64,000 bases of DNA from Variovorax boronicumulans NBRC 103145 (GTDB taxonomy: Bacteria; Pseudomonadota; Gammaproteobacteria; Burkholderiales; Burkholderiaceae_C), in contig NZ_BCUS01000001.1 of the NCBI RefSeq assembly GCF_001591345.1, positions 62,001-126,000 on the forward strand, given 5' to 3'. Under the pieces are notes generated by a model, which saw only the letters and a list, made by a program, of their open reading frames with translations, made no database searches and was not told where the DNA came from. A program made the translations under genes and the position numbers. Shown here one piece after another: positions 37,920 through 48,375 of this stretch. How positions within the stretch are numbered: the first letter of the stretch is position 1; every line of letters begins with the position of its first letter.

Positions 37920-38684
37920 GTGCGCAACCAGCCTCTCGACACCCTCGACCCCACGCCCCGCGCCGTGCTGGCCATCGGCACCGACTACGCGCCCGGCACC
38001 CTGCTCGAAATGCACAGCCACCGCCGCGCCCAGTTTCTCTACGGCGCGACCGGGCTGATGGAGGTGGGCACGGACGACGGCGCCTGGGTCGTGCCGCCGC
38101 ACAGCGGTGTCTGGATTCCGGCCGGCAAGCCGCACCGGGTGCGGATGGTGGGCGTCAGCACCCGCAGCCTCTACATCGAGCCGGCCGCCGCGCCGCGCGG
38201 CGGTCCGCAGTGCGAAGTGCTGGCGGTGTCGCCGCTGCTGCGGCAGCTGCTGATCGAGGCCATCGACGTGCCGGCGCTGTACGACGAACGCGGCCGCGAC
38301 GGCCTGTTGATGGCGCTGGTGCTGAAGGAAGTCGGCCGCGCGGCGGCCCTGCCCTTCTTTGCGCCGCTGCCGGGCGAGCCGCGGCTGGCGGCGCTGTGCA
38401 TCGCCTTCCTCCACGCGCCCGACGTGCGCACCTCGCCCCTGGCCTGGGCACGGCAGCTGCACCAGAGCGAACGCACCTTCAGCCGGTTCTTCCGCCTGCA
38501 CACCGGAATGGCGTTCGCCGAATGGCGCAGCCAGGCCTGCCTGCTCTCGGCCATGGCCCAGCTGGCGATGGGCCGGCCGGTGACCGCGGTGGCGCTTCAG
38601 CTGGGCTACGACAGCCCGGGCGCCTTCTCCACCATGTTCCGCAAGCGGCTCGGGCAGAAGCCGTCGGCGTTCATCGCGGCCTGA
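37920..38684 (+). CDS. AraC-family regulator with N-terminal cupin
   Basis: A 254-residue regulator starting at GTG 37920. Residues about 15-80 form a cupin effector domain (MHSHRRAQFLYGATGLMEV, VPPHSGVWIPAGKPHRV). The C-terminal 100 residues hold two helix-turn-helix units: SPLAWARQLHQSERTFSRFFRLHTG and TAVALQLGYDSPGAFSTMFRKRLGQKPSAF. It diverges from the TauE-type exporter gene, which it probably controls. The inducer is unknown. Confidence 0.88.
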   Translation: MRNQPLDTLDPTPRAVLAIGTDYAPGTLLEMHSHRRAQFLYGATGLMEVGTDDGAWVVPPHSGVWIPAGKPHRVRMVGVSTRSLYIEPAAAPRGGPQCEVLAVSPLLRQLLIEAIDVPALYDERGRDGLLMALVLKEVGRAAALPFFAPLPGEPRLAALCIAFLHAPDVRTSPLAWARQLHQSERTFSRFFRLHTGMAFAEWRSQACLLSAMAQLAMGRPVTAVALQLGYDSPGAFSTMFRKRLGQKPSAFIAA

Positions 38685-38758
38685 GGCGCAGGTTCTCGCC
38701 CGCGGCGATGCATGGCATTCTTCGCCTGCTTGCCACCGATTCACAGGGAGTGAAACCA

Positions 38759-39199
38759 ATGAAGCCTCGTCTGCCCAAGCACCGCGCCGTGCTGGCATGC
38801 CGCCTCGTCGCCTCCGCCTGCGCTGCGGCGACCTTGCTGACTGCAGTCCCCGCACAAGCCGCCGACACCTGGACCGAAATCGCCACCACCCCTCGCAAGC
38901 AGGTGCTGCTGCAACGCGATTCGGTCAAGCCGCATGGCGATGCCGTGGAAGCGTGGACGCTCTACCGCTACGACGAGCTGCAGACCGATGTGGGCAAGAC
39001 CCCGTTTCGCACCTCGCGCTATCTCTACGACTACGACTGCAAGGGCCGGCGCGAAAAGATGCGCCGTGTCGTCAGCCACAACGGGCCGCTGGAAGTGCAC
39101 GACATCGACCTCGCCCGGCGCAGCGAGTGGAAGGCCGTTGGCGGCCCGACCACGGTGAGCGGGATCGTGTTCAAGCGCGTGTGCGCGCAAGTGCGCTGA
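38759..39199 (+). CDS. Small exported protein, surface-adhesin E-like
   Basis: A 146-residue protein with a signal peptide (cleavage near VPAQAAD, about residue 35). The mature part of about 110 residues (DTWTEIATTPRKQVLLQRDSV, then DYDCKGRREKMRRVVSH) resembles the small beta-sheet proteins grouped as surface-adhesin E or CNP1-like in Betaproteobacteria. One Cys pair (in YDCKG and KRVCAQ) may bridge the ends. GGAG is 8 bases before the ATG. Role unknown; adhesion is only a family name, not evidence. Confidence 0.6.
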   Translation: MKPRLPKHRAVLACRLVASACAAATLLTAVPAQAADTWTEIATTPRKQVLLQRDSVKPHGDAVEAWTLYRYDELQTDVGKTPFRTSRYLYDYDCKGRREKMRRVVSHNGPLEVHDIDLARRSEWKAVGGPTTVSGIVFKRVCAQVR

Positions 39200-39201
39200 C
39201 C

Positions 39202-39222
39202 AAAAAAACGCACGGGTGCGTT
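39202..39222 (-). terminator. Leftward-reading terminator-like hairpin
   Basis: AACGCAC (39207-39213), GG, GTGCGTT (39216-39222) with seven A on its left. Read leftward this is a 7-bp stem followed by seven T. No leftward gene ends here, so it may end an antisense transcript or serve poorly for the rightward gene ending at 39199. Confidence 0.4.
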
Positions 39223-39291
39223 CCAGCAATGTGAAGAGGGCCTGAGGGCCTCACGTTGCCAGCAGGAACGGCCACTGCTACGATGCCCTTC

Positions 39292-39338
39292 CGCGGGAAA
39301 ACAGCCTCCCGCGCTGCAAAGCAAGACGGTGTCCCGTC
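39292..39338. promoter_or_regulatory. Two dyads in the chromate operon leader
   Basis: CGCGGGA (39292-39298) with TCCCGCG (39307-39313), and GACGG (39325-39329) with CCGTC (39334-39338). Both lie within 80 bases of the chrA start. They could be mRNA hairpins or binding sites for a ChrB-type repressor encoded elsewhere. Confidence 0.35.
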
Positions 39339-39369
39339 CAAGCGCTGGTGACCCTCAACGGAGTTTTCC

Positions 39370-40743
39370 GTGGACACCGCCTTGCCTGACGCCTCCTCTG
39401 CGCTTCCTGCGCCCCCTGCCCCCATTTCCTTTGCCGAAGCGCTTCGCTTCTGGCTCAAGCTCGGCTTCATCAGTTTCGGCGGGCCCGCCGGGCAGATTGC
39501 GATCATGCATGCGGAGCTGGTCGAGCGGCGGCGCTGGATCAGCGAGAAGCGCTTCCTGCATGCGCTGAACTTCTGCATGCTGCTGCCTGGCCCCGAGGCG
39601 CAGCAACTGGCCACCTACATCGGCTGGCTCATGCACCGCACGCGCGGCGGCCTCGCGGCCGGCGTCCTGTTCGTGCTGCCCTCGCTGTTCATCCTCATCG
39701 CGCTGTCGTGGGTCTACCTGCGCTTCGGCAACGTGCCGGTGGTGGCGGGCATCTTCTACGGCATCAAGCCGGCGGTGACCGCGCTGGTGCTGCATGCGGC
39801 GCACCGCATCGGCAGCCGCGCGCTGAAGAACCGGTGGATGTGGGGCATCGCCGCCGCGGCCTTCGTCGCCATCTTCGCGTTCGATGCGCCGTTTCCGGCG
39901 ATCGTGCTGGCCGCCGGCCTCATCGGCCACTTCGGCGCGCGACGGGCGCCCGAGGTGTTCGCACTCGGCGGCGGCCATGGCAGCGCGCAGCAGCACTACG
40001 GCCCGGCGCTGATCGACGACGACACGCCCACGCCGGCACACGCGCGCTTTTCGCGCGCGCACCTGCTGAAGATCCTGGGCATCGGCCTGGGCCTGTGGCT
40101 GCTGGCCATGGGCGTGCTCGTCGCGACCCAGGGCCTGCACGGCACGCTCACGCAGATGGGCGGGTTCTTCACCAAGGCCGCGCTGCTGACCTTCGGCGGC
40201 GCCTATGCCGTGCTGCCCTACGTCTACCAGGGGGCCGTCGAGCAGTACCATTGGCTTTCGGGCGCGCAGATGATCGACGGGCTGGCGCTGGGAGAAACCA
40301 CGCCGGGCCCGCTCATCATGGTCGTGGCCTTCGTCGGCTTTGTCGGTGGCTGGCTGACGCAGGTGCTGGGGCCCGATTCGCTGTTCCTCGGCGGCGCGCT
40401 GGCGGCGACCGTCGTCACCTTCTTCACCTTCCTGCCCTCGTTCATCTTCATCCTGGCCGGCGGGCCCGCCATCGAGGCCACGCACGGCCGGCTGGGCTTC
40501 ACGGCGCCGCTGTCGGCGATCACCGCGGCGGTGGTGGGCGTGATCCTGAACCTGGCGCTGTTCTTCGCGTACCACGTGCTCTGGCCGCACGGCTTCGCAG
40601 GCCGCTTCGACGCGATCTCGGCGGTGATGGCCGTGGCCGCGGTCATCGCCCTGTTCCGCTTCAAGGTCGGCGTGATGACGTTGCTCGGTGCCTGCGCGGC
40701 CATCGGGTTGGCGCTCACGTGGCTGTCTTCCTTGCCGCGCTGA
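39370..40743 (+). CDS. chrA: Chromate efflux transporter
   Basis: A 457-residue CHR-family membrane protein starting at GTG 39370 (CGGAG 6 bases upstream). It has two homologous halves: FWLKLGFISFGGPAGQIAIMH in the first and FFTKAALLTFGGAYAVLPYV in the second, each followed by a Gly-Pro turn (LLPGPEAQQLA and LGETTPGPLIM). This double-length form expels chromate from the cytoplasm. The next two genes overlap or abut it and encode a superoxide dismutase/rhodanese fusion and a ChrB C-terminal protein, completing a resistance operon. Confidence 0.93.
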   Translation: MDTALPDASSALPAPPAPISFAEALRFWLKLGFISFGGPAGQIAIMHAELVERRRWISEKRFLHALNFCMLLPGPEAQQLATYIGWLMHRTRGGLAAGVLFVLPSLFILIALSWVYLRFGNVPVVAGIFYGIKPAVTALVLHAAHRIGSRALKNRWMWGIAAAAFVAIFAFDAPFPAIVLAAGLIGHFGARRAPEVFALGGGHGSAQQHYGPALIDDDTPTPAHARFSRAHLLKILGIGLGLWLLAMGVLVATQGLHGTLTQMGGFFTKAALLTFGGAYAVLPYVYQGAVEQYHWLSGAQMIDGLALGETTPGPLIMVVAFVGFVGGWLTQVLGPDSLFLGGALAATVVTFFTFLPSFIFILAGGPAIEATHGRLGFTAPLSAITAAVVGVILNLALFFAYHVLWPHGFAGRFDAISAVMAVAAVIALFRFKVGVMTLLGACAAIGLALTWLSSLPR

Positions 40744-40753
40744 AGGAGTTCCC

Positions 40754-41680
40754 ATGGACGCCCGACCCCAACCATTGCCCTTCGACCCCGCCACGCTGCG
40801 CGGCCTGTCGCAGAAGCTTCTGAACAGCCACCACCAGAACAACTATGGCGGCGCCGTCAAGCGCCTCAACGCCATCCGCGCGCAGCTCGCCACGGCATCT
40901 TTCGCCGCCATGCCCGGCTTCGCGCTCAACGGCCTCAAGCGCGAAGAGCTCATCGCCAGCAACTCGATGCTGCTGCACGAGCTGTACTTCGCCTCGCTCG
41001 GCGGCGACGGCCGGACGATGGAGCCCGCCATGGCGCTCGCCCTGGCGGCAAGCTTCGGCAGCGTCGACCGATGGCGCGAAGAGTTCGCCGCCATGGGCAA
41101 GGCGCTCGGCGGCGGCTCGGGCTGGGTGCTGCTCACCTTCCAGCCGCGCGAGGGCACGCTCGTCAACCAATGGGCTGCTGGCCACACCCATGCGCTGGCA
41201 GGCGGCACGCCGCTCCTGGCGCTGGACATGTACGAGCACGCCTACCACCTGGACCACGGCGCCGCCGCCGGCGCGTACGTCGATGCCTTCATGGCGAACG
41301 TCGACTGGGCCCCGGTGTACGCGCGCTACCAGCAGGCGGTGCACGCCGCCAGCGAATCCTTCGGCGCGGCGCAGGACGACGTGGCCGGCTCGATGCTGCT
41401 CGACGTGCGCCGTGCCGGCGTGTTCGCGCAGGCCACGTCGATGCTCCCCGGCGCCCGCTGGCGCGACCCGGCGGCGGTCGAGCACTGGGCCGCCGAACTG
41501 CCGGCCGACCGCGCGCTCGTCGTCTACTGCGTGTACGGCCACGAGGTGGGGCGCAGCACGGCCCTGCGGCTGCGCGCCGCGGGCCTGGATGCACGTTATC
41601 TGCGCGGCGGCATCGACGGCTGGCAGGCCGCCGGCCGGCCGCTCCAGCCCAAGCCTGCCGACCCAGGAGCCACGCCATGA
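40754..41680 (+). CDS. Iron/manganese superoxide dismutase fused to a rhodanese domain (ChrC-ChrE type)
   Basis: A 308-residue fusion. Residues 1-200 are an Fe/Mn superoxide dismutase with predicted metal ligands His26 (SHHQNNY), His75 (HELYF), Asp158 and His162 (DMYEH); the spacing equals that of E. coli FeSOD, though the usual Trp after the Asp is replaced by Met-Tyr. Residues about 215-300 are a single rhodanese domain with active-site Cys259 in CVYGHEVGRS. In other chromate operons these are separate genes, chrC and chrE. AAGGAG lies 5 bases before the ATG. It would remove superoxide made during chromate reduction; the rhodanese role is not established. Confidence 0.88.
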   Translation: MDARPQPLPFDPATLRGLSQKLLNSHHQNNYGGAVKRLNAIRAQLATASFAAMPGFALNGLKREELIASNSMLLHELYFASLGGDGRTMEPAMALALAASFGSVDRWREEFAAMGKALGGGSGWVLLTFQPREGTLVNQWAAGHTHALAGGTPLLALDMYEHAYHLDHGAAAGAYVDAFMANVDWAPVYARYQQAVHAASESFGAAQDDVAGSMLLDVRRAGVFAQATSMLPGARWRDPAAVEHWAAELPADRALVVYCVYGHEVGRSTALRLRAAGLDARYLRGGIDGWQAAGRPLQPKPADPGATP

Positions 41681-42135
41681 AATGGATCACCCGCGAACGC
41701 CCGAAGATCGACCGCATCGCCTGCCCGTGGTTGATCCTGCGCTTCATCGACCGCGAGGCCGAGTTTCTCTACGTGCCGCCGGCCGACGTGCTGGCCATGG
41801 CGCAAAGCACCGGCGCCACGCCCTACGACATTCCGGGCGTGGAGATGAGCCACGTCGGCGAGCGCTGCAGCTTCGATGCCTTCCTCGCGAAGTACCGGCT
41901 CGCCGACCCTGCGCTGCACCAGATGGCCGACATCGTGCGCGGTGCGGACACCTCGCGGCTCGACCTCACGCCGCAGTCGGCAGGGCTCTACGCCATCTCG
42001 CTGGGCCTGTCGCGCGTGTTTGCCGACGACCACGCCATGCTGCAGCACGGGCTGGTGATGTACGACGCTCTGTATGCGTGGTGCAGCGAAGGCCGCGGCG
42101 AGACGCACAACTGGCCGCCGAAGATGCCGGGTTGA
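41677..42135 (+). CDS. ChrB C-terminal-domain protein
   Basis: A 152-residue protein matching only the C-terminal half of ChrB: ITRERPKIDRIACPWLILRFIDREAEFLYVP, then DIPGVEMSHVGERCSFDAFL. Full ChrB is about twice as long and its N-terminal half carries the DNA-binding, chromate-sensing function. The ATG at 41677 overlaps the preceding stop as ATGA. Alone, this domain is more likely an enzyme-like accessory than a repressor. Cys17 and Cys in ERCSF are possible metal or oxidant contacts. Confidence 0.85.
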   Translation: MKWITRERPKIDRIACPWLILRFIDREAEFLYVPPADVLAMAQSTGATPYDIPGVEMSHVGERCSFDAFLAKYRLADPALHQMADIVRGADTSRLDLTPQSAGLYAISLGLSRVFADDHAMLQHGLVMYDALYAWCSEGRGETHNWPPKMPG

Positions 42136-42287
42136 AACGGATCGACGAACGACGAACCAACACGGGTGACGATGGCCTGTCTTGCCGGAAGCACGCTAAC
42201 ATTTCGCCCGGCTCCGCCGCACCACCCGGGTCGGACCCTTGAGCGCACAGCGACAACCCAGGGTGTCACCGCAAATGGAGCGTCCCG

Positions 42288-42584
42288 ATGTGGAGCATCC
42301 TGGCCGACCTTGTCGTCGGCATCTTCGATTTCGTTCTCGATGTCCTGCTGTTCCGCGGCCTGCGCCGCAAGCACGGCCAGCGCAACCGCAGCGTGGCGGA
42401 AGACACCGTCGAGGTCGCGCGCTTCGATTTCGTCACGCTGACTTTCATCGCGCTGGTCAGCGTCGGCTTGATGCTGATCCTGGCGATCGGATTCGATGTG
42501 CCGGTGGGCTGGAGCGTGGGCATCGGCATCACCGTCGGCGCAATCTGGGGCCTCTGGCGGTACGCCCAGCTGGTTCGTGAGTGA
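42288..42584 (+). CDS. Small uncharacterised membrane protein
   Basis: A 98-residue protein with a hydrophobic start (ILADLVVGIFDFVLDVLLF), a basic loop RGLRRKHGQRNR, and two further helices (about 47-65 and 72-90). GGAG sits 7 bases before the ATG at 42288. No family is recognised. It is followed by a small exported protein gene 35 bases on; the two could share a transcript. Confidence 0.6.
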   Translation: MWSILADLVVGIFDFVLDVLLFRGLRRKHGQRNRSVAEDTVEVARFDFVTLTFIALVSVGLMLILAIGFDVPVGWSVGIGITVGAIWGLWRYAQLVRE

Positions 42585-42619
42585 GTGATGCGCACATGAA
42601 GCATTCAAGAGGGTCAACG

Positions 42620-42994
42620 ATGCAGGGCACGGCTCGTTTCGCACGCCTGGTCACCGGGGTTTCGATCGCAGCGGCCGCCTTGCTGATCGCCAGTTCCGCG
42701 GCAGCACAGTCCCTCGCCTGCAACGGCTACCTCGTCGGAAAAGGGGCGTCGCCCGCGACCTTGCTCCAGACCTGCGGCGAGCCGGTCTACCGGCAAGCGG
42801 TCTGCGTGCCGATGGTGCAGCTCGGCTGGGTCCTCACGCCCTATCGGCCGGGCAGCCCCGAGGCGGTGCTGGCCAATCAATGCGTACCGATGGAGGAATG
42901 GACCTACGACCGCGGGCCGGGCACCTTCTTCGGCATCGTGCGCATCTACAACGGCACGATCGAATCGGTGCGCGATGGGGACCGCGGCCGTTAG
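42620..42994 (+). CDS. Exported DUF2845 protein
   Basis: A 124-residue protein with a signal peptide (cleavage after SSAAAQ, about residue 30) followed by LACNGYLVGKGASPATLLQTCGEP, the DUF2845 pattern (a Cys-containing G-x-S-x-x-x-V/L-x-x-x-CG-x-P block). A second Cys pair follows (AVCVPM, NQCVPM). ATG 42620 is supported by GAGGG 8 bases upstream; earlier in-frame starts exist. Many Proteobacteria carry such periplasmic proteins of unknown role. Confidence 0.65.
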   Translation: MQGTARFARLVTGVSIAAAALLIASSAAAQSLACNGYLVGKGASPATLLQTCGEPVYRQAVCVPMVQLGWVLTPYRPGSPEAVLANQCVPMEEWTYDRGPGTFFGIVRIYNGTIESVRDGDRGR

Positions 42995-43202
42995 GGAGCG
43001 GTCGACCGATCGGCGCGCCCGAAACGCCCGGCAACATCTCCGGTACCCACTACAGGGGAGGACGCCCGCGCAACGGCGTTGACGACGATGCCTGGCAGGG
43101 CCACCATGGCCCATCGTCCCCGTCACGCATGCCCGAACAGGCAACGGACTCGTTGGAGCAAGGGAGCAGGCCCGCTCTGTTCAGAGCTTTCAAGGAGTTC
43201 CC

Positions 43203-44018
43203 ATGGCCGACGAAAGCGACAAGGTGTTCGCGGGCTCGATCCCGAAGTTCTACGACACGCTGATGGTCCCCCTGATCTTCGAGGGCTACGCCGTCGACGC
43301 GGCCGCCCTGGTCGCTGCGTTCTCGCCCGGCGCGGTGCTGGAAACGGCGGCCGGCAGCGGCGCGGTCACGCGGATGCTGGCACCCCAGCTTGGCGCCGGT
43401 GCGCGCTACGTGGTGACCGACCTCAACCCCGCCATGCTCGACTACGCCGTCACCCGGCAGGCGAGGGACAACCGCATCGAATGGCGGCAGGCCGACGCGC
43501 TCGCCCTGCCGTTCGAGAACGCCTCCTTCGATGTGGTCCTGTGCCAGTTCGGCGCCATGTTCTTCCCGGACCGGGTCGCCGGCTACAGCGAGGCGCGTCG
43601 CGTGCTCAAGCCCGGCGGGCGCTTCGTGTTCAGCGTCTGGGACCGCATCGAAGACAACGCCTTCGCCGACGACGTCACCCGCGCCGTCGCCACCGTGTTC
43701 CCGGACGACCCGCCGCGCTTTCTCGCGCGCACGCCGCATGGCTACCACGACGTCGCGCAGATCCGCGACGACCTGCGCCGCGCGGGGTTCACCGACATCG
43801 AGGTCCAGACGCACGAGAAGCTGAGCCACTCGCCCTCGGCACGCGAGGTGGCGGTGGCCTACTGCCAGGGCACGCCGCTGCGCAACGAGATCGAGGCGCG
43901 CGATGCGAGCCTGCTCCAGCTTGCGACCGACCGCGCGGAGGAGGCGATTGCCAGCCGGCATGGCACCGGGCCGGTGGCGGGCAAGATCCAGGCGCACGTC
44001 ATCGTGGCGACGGGCTAG
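43203..44018 (+). CDS. Class I SAM-dependent methyltransferase (UbiE-like)
   Basis: A 271-residue methyltransferase. Motif I is VLETAAGSGAVTRML (about residues 44-58), an unusual Ala-Ala in place of the common Gly-x-Gly start; then VVTDLNPAMLDYA, FDVVLCQFGAMFFPD and RVLKPGGRFVFSVWD. These place it in the methyltransferase 11/UbiE group. AAGGAG is 7 bases before the ATG. Neighbours give no hint of the substrate. Confidence 0.83.
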   Translation: MADESDKVFAGSIPKFYDTLMVPLIFEGYAVDAAALVAAFSPGAVLETAAGSGAVTRMLAPQLGAGARYVVTDLNPAMLDYAVTRQARDNRIEWRQADALALPFENASFDVVLCQFGAMFFPDRVAGYSEARRVLKPGGRFVFSVWDRIEDNAFADDVTRAVATVFPDDPPRFLARTPHGYHDVAQIRDDLRRAGFTDIEVQTHEKLSHSPSAREVAVAYCQGTPLRNEIEARDASLLQLATDRAEEAIASRHGTGPVAGKIQAHVIVATG

Positions 44019-44036
44019 ACACGCGCAACGCGCGGG

Positions 44037-44387
44037 CTACGTCCGCAAGATCTTCTCGATCGCCTTGCCCTTGGCCAGCTCGTCGACCAGCTTGTCCATG
44101 TAGCGGATCTTCTGCATCAGCGGGTCTTCGACTTCCTCGACGCGCACGCCGCACACCACGCCCTTGATCAGCGCGCGGTTCGGGTGCAGTGCCGGGGCCT
44201 GCGCGAAGAAGGTCCTGAAATCGTTCTGCTGTTCGATCTGCTGCTGCAGCCCCGCGGGGTCGTAGCCGGTGAGCCAGCAGATGACCTGATCGACTTCGTC
44301 CTTCGTGCGCTGCTTGCGCTCCGCTTTCTGGACGTACATCGGGTACACCTTCGCGAACGGCATCGCGAAAATCTTGTGCTCAGGCAT
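44037..44387 (-). CDS. DUF2200 family protein
   Basis: A 116-residue soluble protein. [38 protein letters not shown] is the DUF2200 signature. The start is set at ATG 44387 because AAGGAG (44396-44401) is 8 bases away; an ATG six bases upstream is too close to it. Family members are widespread and their role is not known. Confidence 0.78.
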   Translation of the reverse strand: MPEHKIFAMPFAKVYPMYVQKAERKQRTKDEVDQVICWLTGYDPAGLQQQIEQQNDFRTFFAQAPALHPNRALIKGVVCGVRVEEVEDPLMQKIRYMDKLVDELAKGKAIEKILRT

Positions 44388-44441
44388 CGTCATTGCTCCT
44401 TCATGTCGGCCGGATGGTCGATTCTGGCCGGGTGCTCGTGG

Positions 44442-46831
<2,390 letters not shown>

Positions 46832-46874
46832 TCCGCATTCCTTCCCCCACCAATCTTCCCCACGAGAAATCACC

Positions 46875-48326
46875 ATGCGTGTCTTCAGTGCCTCCCTCGC
46901 GACCGAAACCAACACCTTCGGCCCGATGCCGACCGGCATCGCCTCCTTCAAGGACCGCGGCTACTTCCCCGCCGGCCAGCATCCCGATGCGCTGACGATC
47001 TACTCGGGTCCGCTGTGGGCCGCGCGCATCCGCGGCAAGGAAAAGGGCTGGACGCTGCTCGAAGGCATGGTGGCGGGCGCGCAGCCCAGCGGCATCACCA
47101 CGCGCCACGCGTACGAAACGCTGCGCGACGAGATGCTGAACGACCTGCGCGCCGCGCTGCCGGTCGACATGGTGCTGCTCGGCCTGCACGGCGCGATGGT
47201 GGCCGACGGCTACGACGACTGCGAAGGCGACATGCTGGCGCGCGTGCGCCAGATCGTGGGCCCTGACGTGGTGATCGGTGCGGAGCTCGACCCACACAAC
47301 CACCTCACGCCCGCCATGGTGGACAACGCCAACGTGATGGTCTCCTTCAAGGAGTACCCGCACACCGACGTGCTCGAACGCGGGTTGGAGCTGGTCGACA
47401 TCTGCGCCGCGGCCGTGGAAGGCAAAGTCAAGCCGGTGGTCGCGATGGTCGACTGCGACATCATCGTCACCGTCCACACCTCGCGCGAACCGGCGCGCAG
47501 CTTCGTGCAGCGCATGCAGGCGCTCGAAGGCAAGGACGGCGTCCTCTCGGTCTCGCTCACGCACGGCTTCTCGTGGGGCGACGTGCCCGAGATGGGCACC
47601 AAGGTGCTGGTCTACACCGACGGCGACCAGGCCAAGGCGAATGCACTCGCACGCCAGCTGGCCGACGAAGTCATCAGCATGCGCGACGGCCTCACGGTCA
47701 ACTACCCCAGCATCGACGACTCGCTCGACGAGGCCCTGGCCTTCGACGGCGGCCCCGTGGTGCTGGCCGACGGCGCCGACAACCCCGGCGGCGGCGCGGC
47801 GAGCGACTCCACCTTCATCCTGCGCCGCATGCTGGAGCGCGGCATCACCAACGCGGCCCTGGGCCCGATGTGGGACCCGATCGCCGTGCGCATCGCCTTC
47901 GACGCCGGCGTGGGCGCCAGGCTGCAGATGCGCATCGGCGGCAAGATCAGCCCGCTGTCGGGCGATCCGCTCGACCTTGAATGCACCGTGAAGGCGCTGC
48001 AGGAAGACCTGGTGATGACGGGCCTGTCGAACACGCCCACCGCCATGGGCGACTGCGCGCTGGTCGAGGTGAACGGCATCGACATCGTGCTGATCACACG
48101 GCGCAACCAGGCCATGGGCACCGACCTGTTCACGCAGCTGGGCTGCGACCTGGCGGCCAAGAAGATCGTCGTGGTCAAGTCGTCGCAGCACTTCTACGCC
48201 TCGTACTCGCAGGTGGCCAAGCATGTGATCTACGCCGGCGCACCCGGCGCCGTGACGCTCGACCTCACCACCCTGCCGTACCGCAAGGCTCGCCTGCCGA
48301 AGTGGCCCATCGGCGTCGCCGCCTGA
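46875..48326 (+). CDS. M81 family metallopeptidase (MlrC-like)
   Basis: A 483-residue protein of the M81/MlrC family. RVFSASLATETNTFGPMPT at the N-terminus is the family start; LGLHGAMVADGYDDCEGDML and GAELDPHNHLTPAM contain the Asp/His residues expected to bind zinc, and LADGADNPGGGAASDST is a third conserved block. MlrC in sphingomonads finishes breakdown of microcystin tetrapeptide. Related genes beside dipeptide importers in Burkholderiales probably act on other small peptides or acyl-amino compounds. It is 43 bases after the FAD oxidoreductase and 49 before the binding protein, clearly one operon. Confidence 0.88.
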   Translation: MRVFSASLATETNTFGPMPTGIASFKDRGYFPAGQHPDALTIYSGPLWAARIRGKEKGWTLLEGMVAGAQPSGITTRHAYETLRDEMLNDLRAALPVDMVLLGLHGAMVADGYDDCEGDMLARVRQIVGPDVVIGAELDPHNHLTPAMVDNANVMVSFKEYPHTDVLERGLELVDICAAAVEGKVKPVVAMVDCDIIVTVHTSREPARSFVQRMQALEGKDGVLSVSLTHGFSWGDVPEMGTKVLVYTDGDQAKANALARQLADEVISMRDGLTVNYPSIDDSLDEALAFDGGPVVLADGADNPGGGAASDSTFILRRMLERGITNAALGPMWDPIAVRIAFDAGVGARLQMRIGGKISPLSGDPLDLECTVKALQEDLVMTGLSNTPTAMGDCALVEVNGIDIVLITRRNQAMGTDLFTQLGCDLAAKKIVVVKSSQHFYASYSQVAKHVIYAGAPGAVTLDLTTLPYRKARLPKWPIGVAA

Positions 48327-48375
48327 ACTCCCTCTTCTTCTTTTTTGTTTCGCCCCACCGACCGGAGAACCGACG

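Noticed and set aside
40743-43206. Near-identical AAGGAGTTCCCATGG around two start sites (40743 and 43190)
   Set aside because: The shared 15 bases are a good ribosome-binding site plus start; no longer repeat or mobile element surrounds them, so chance or common selection explains it.
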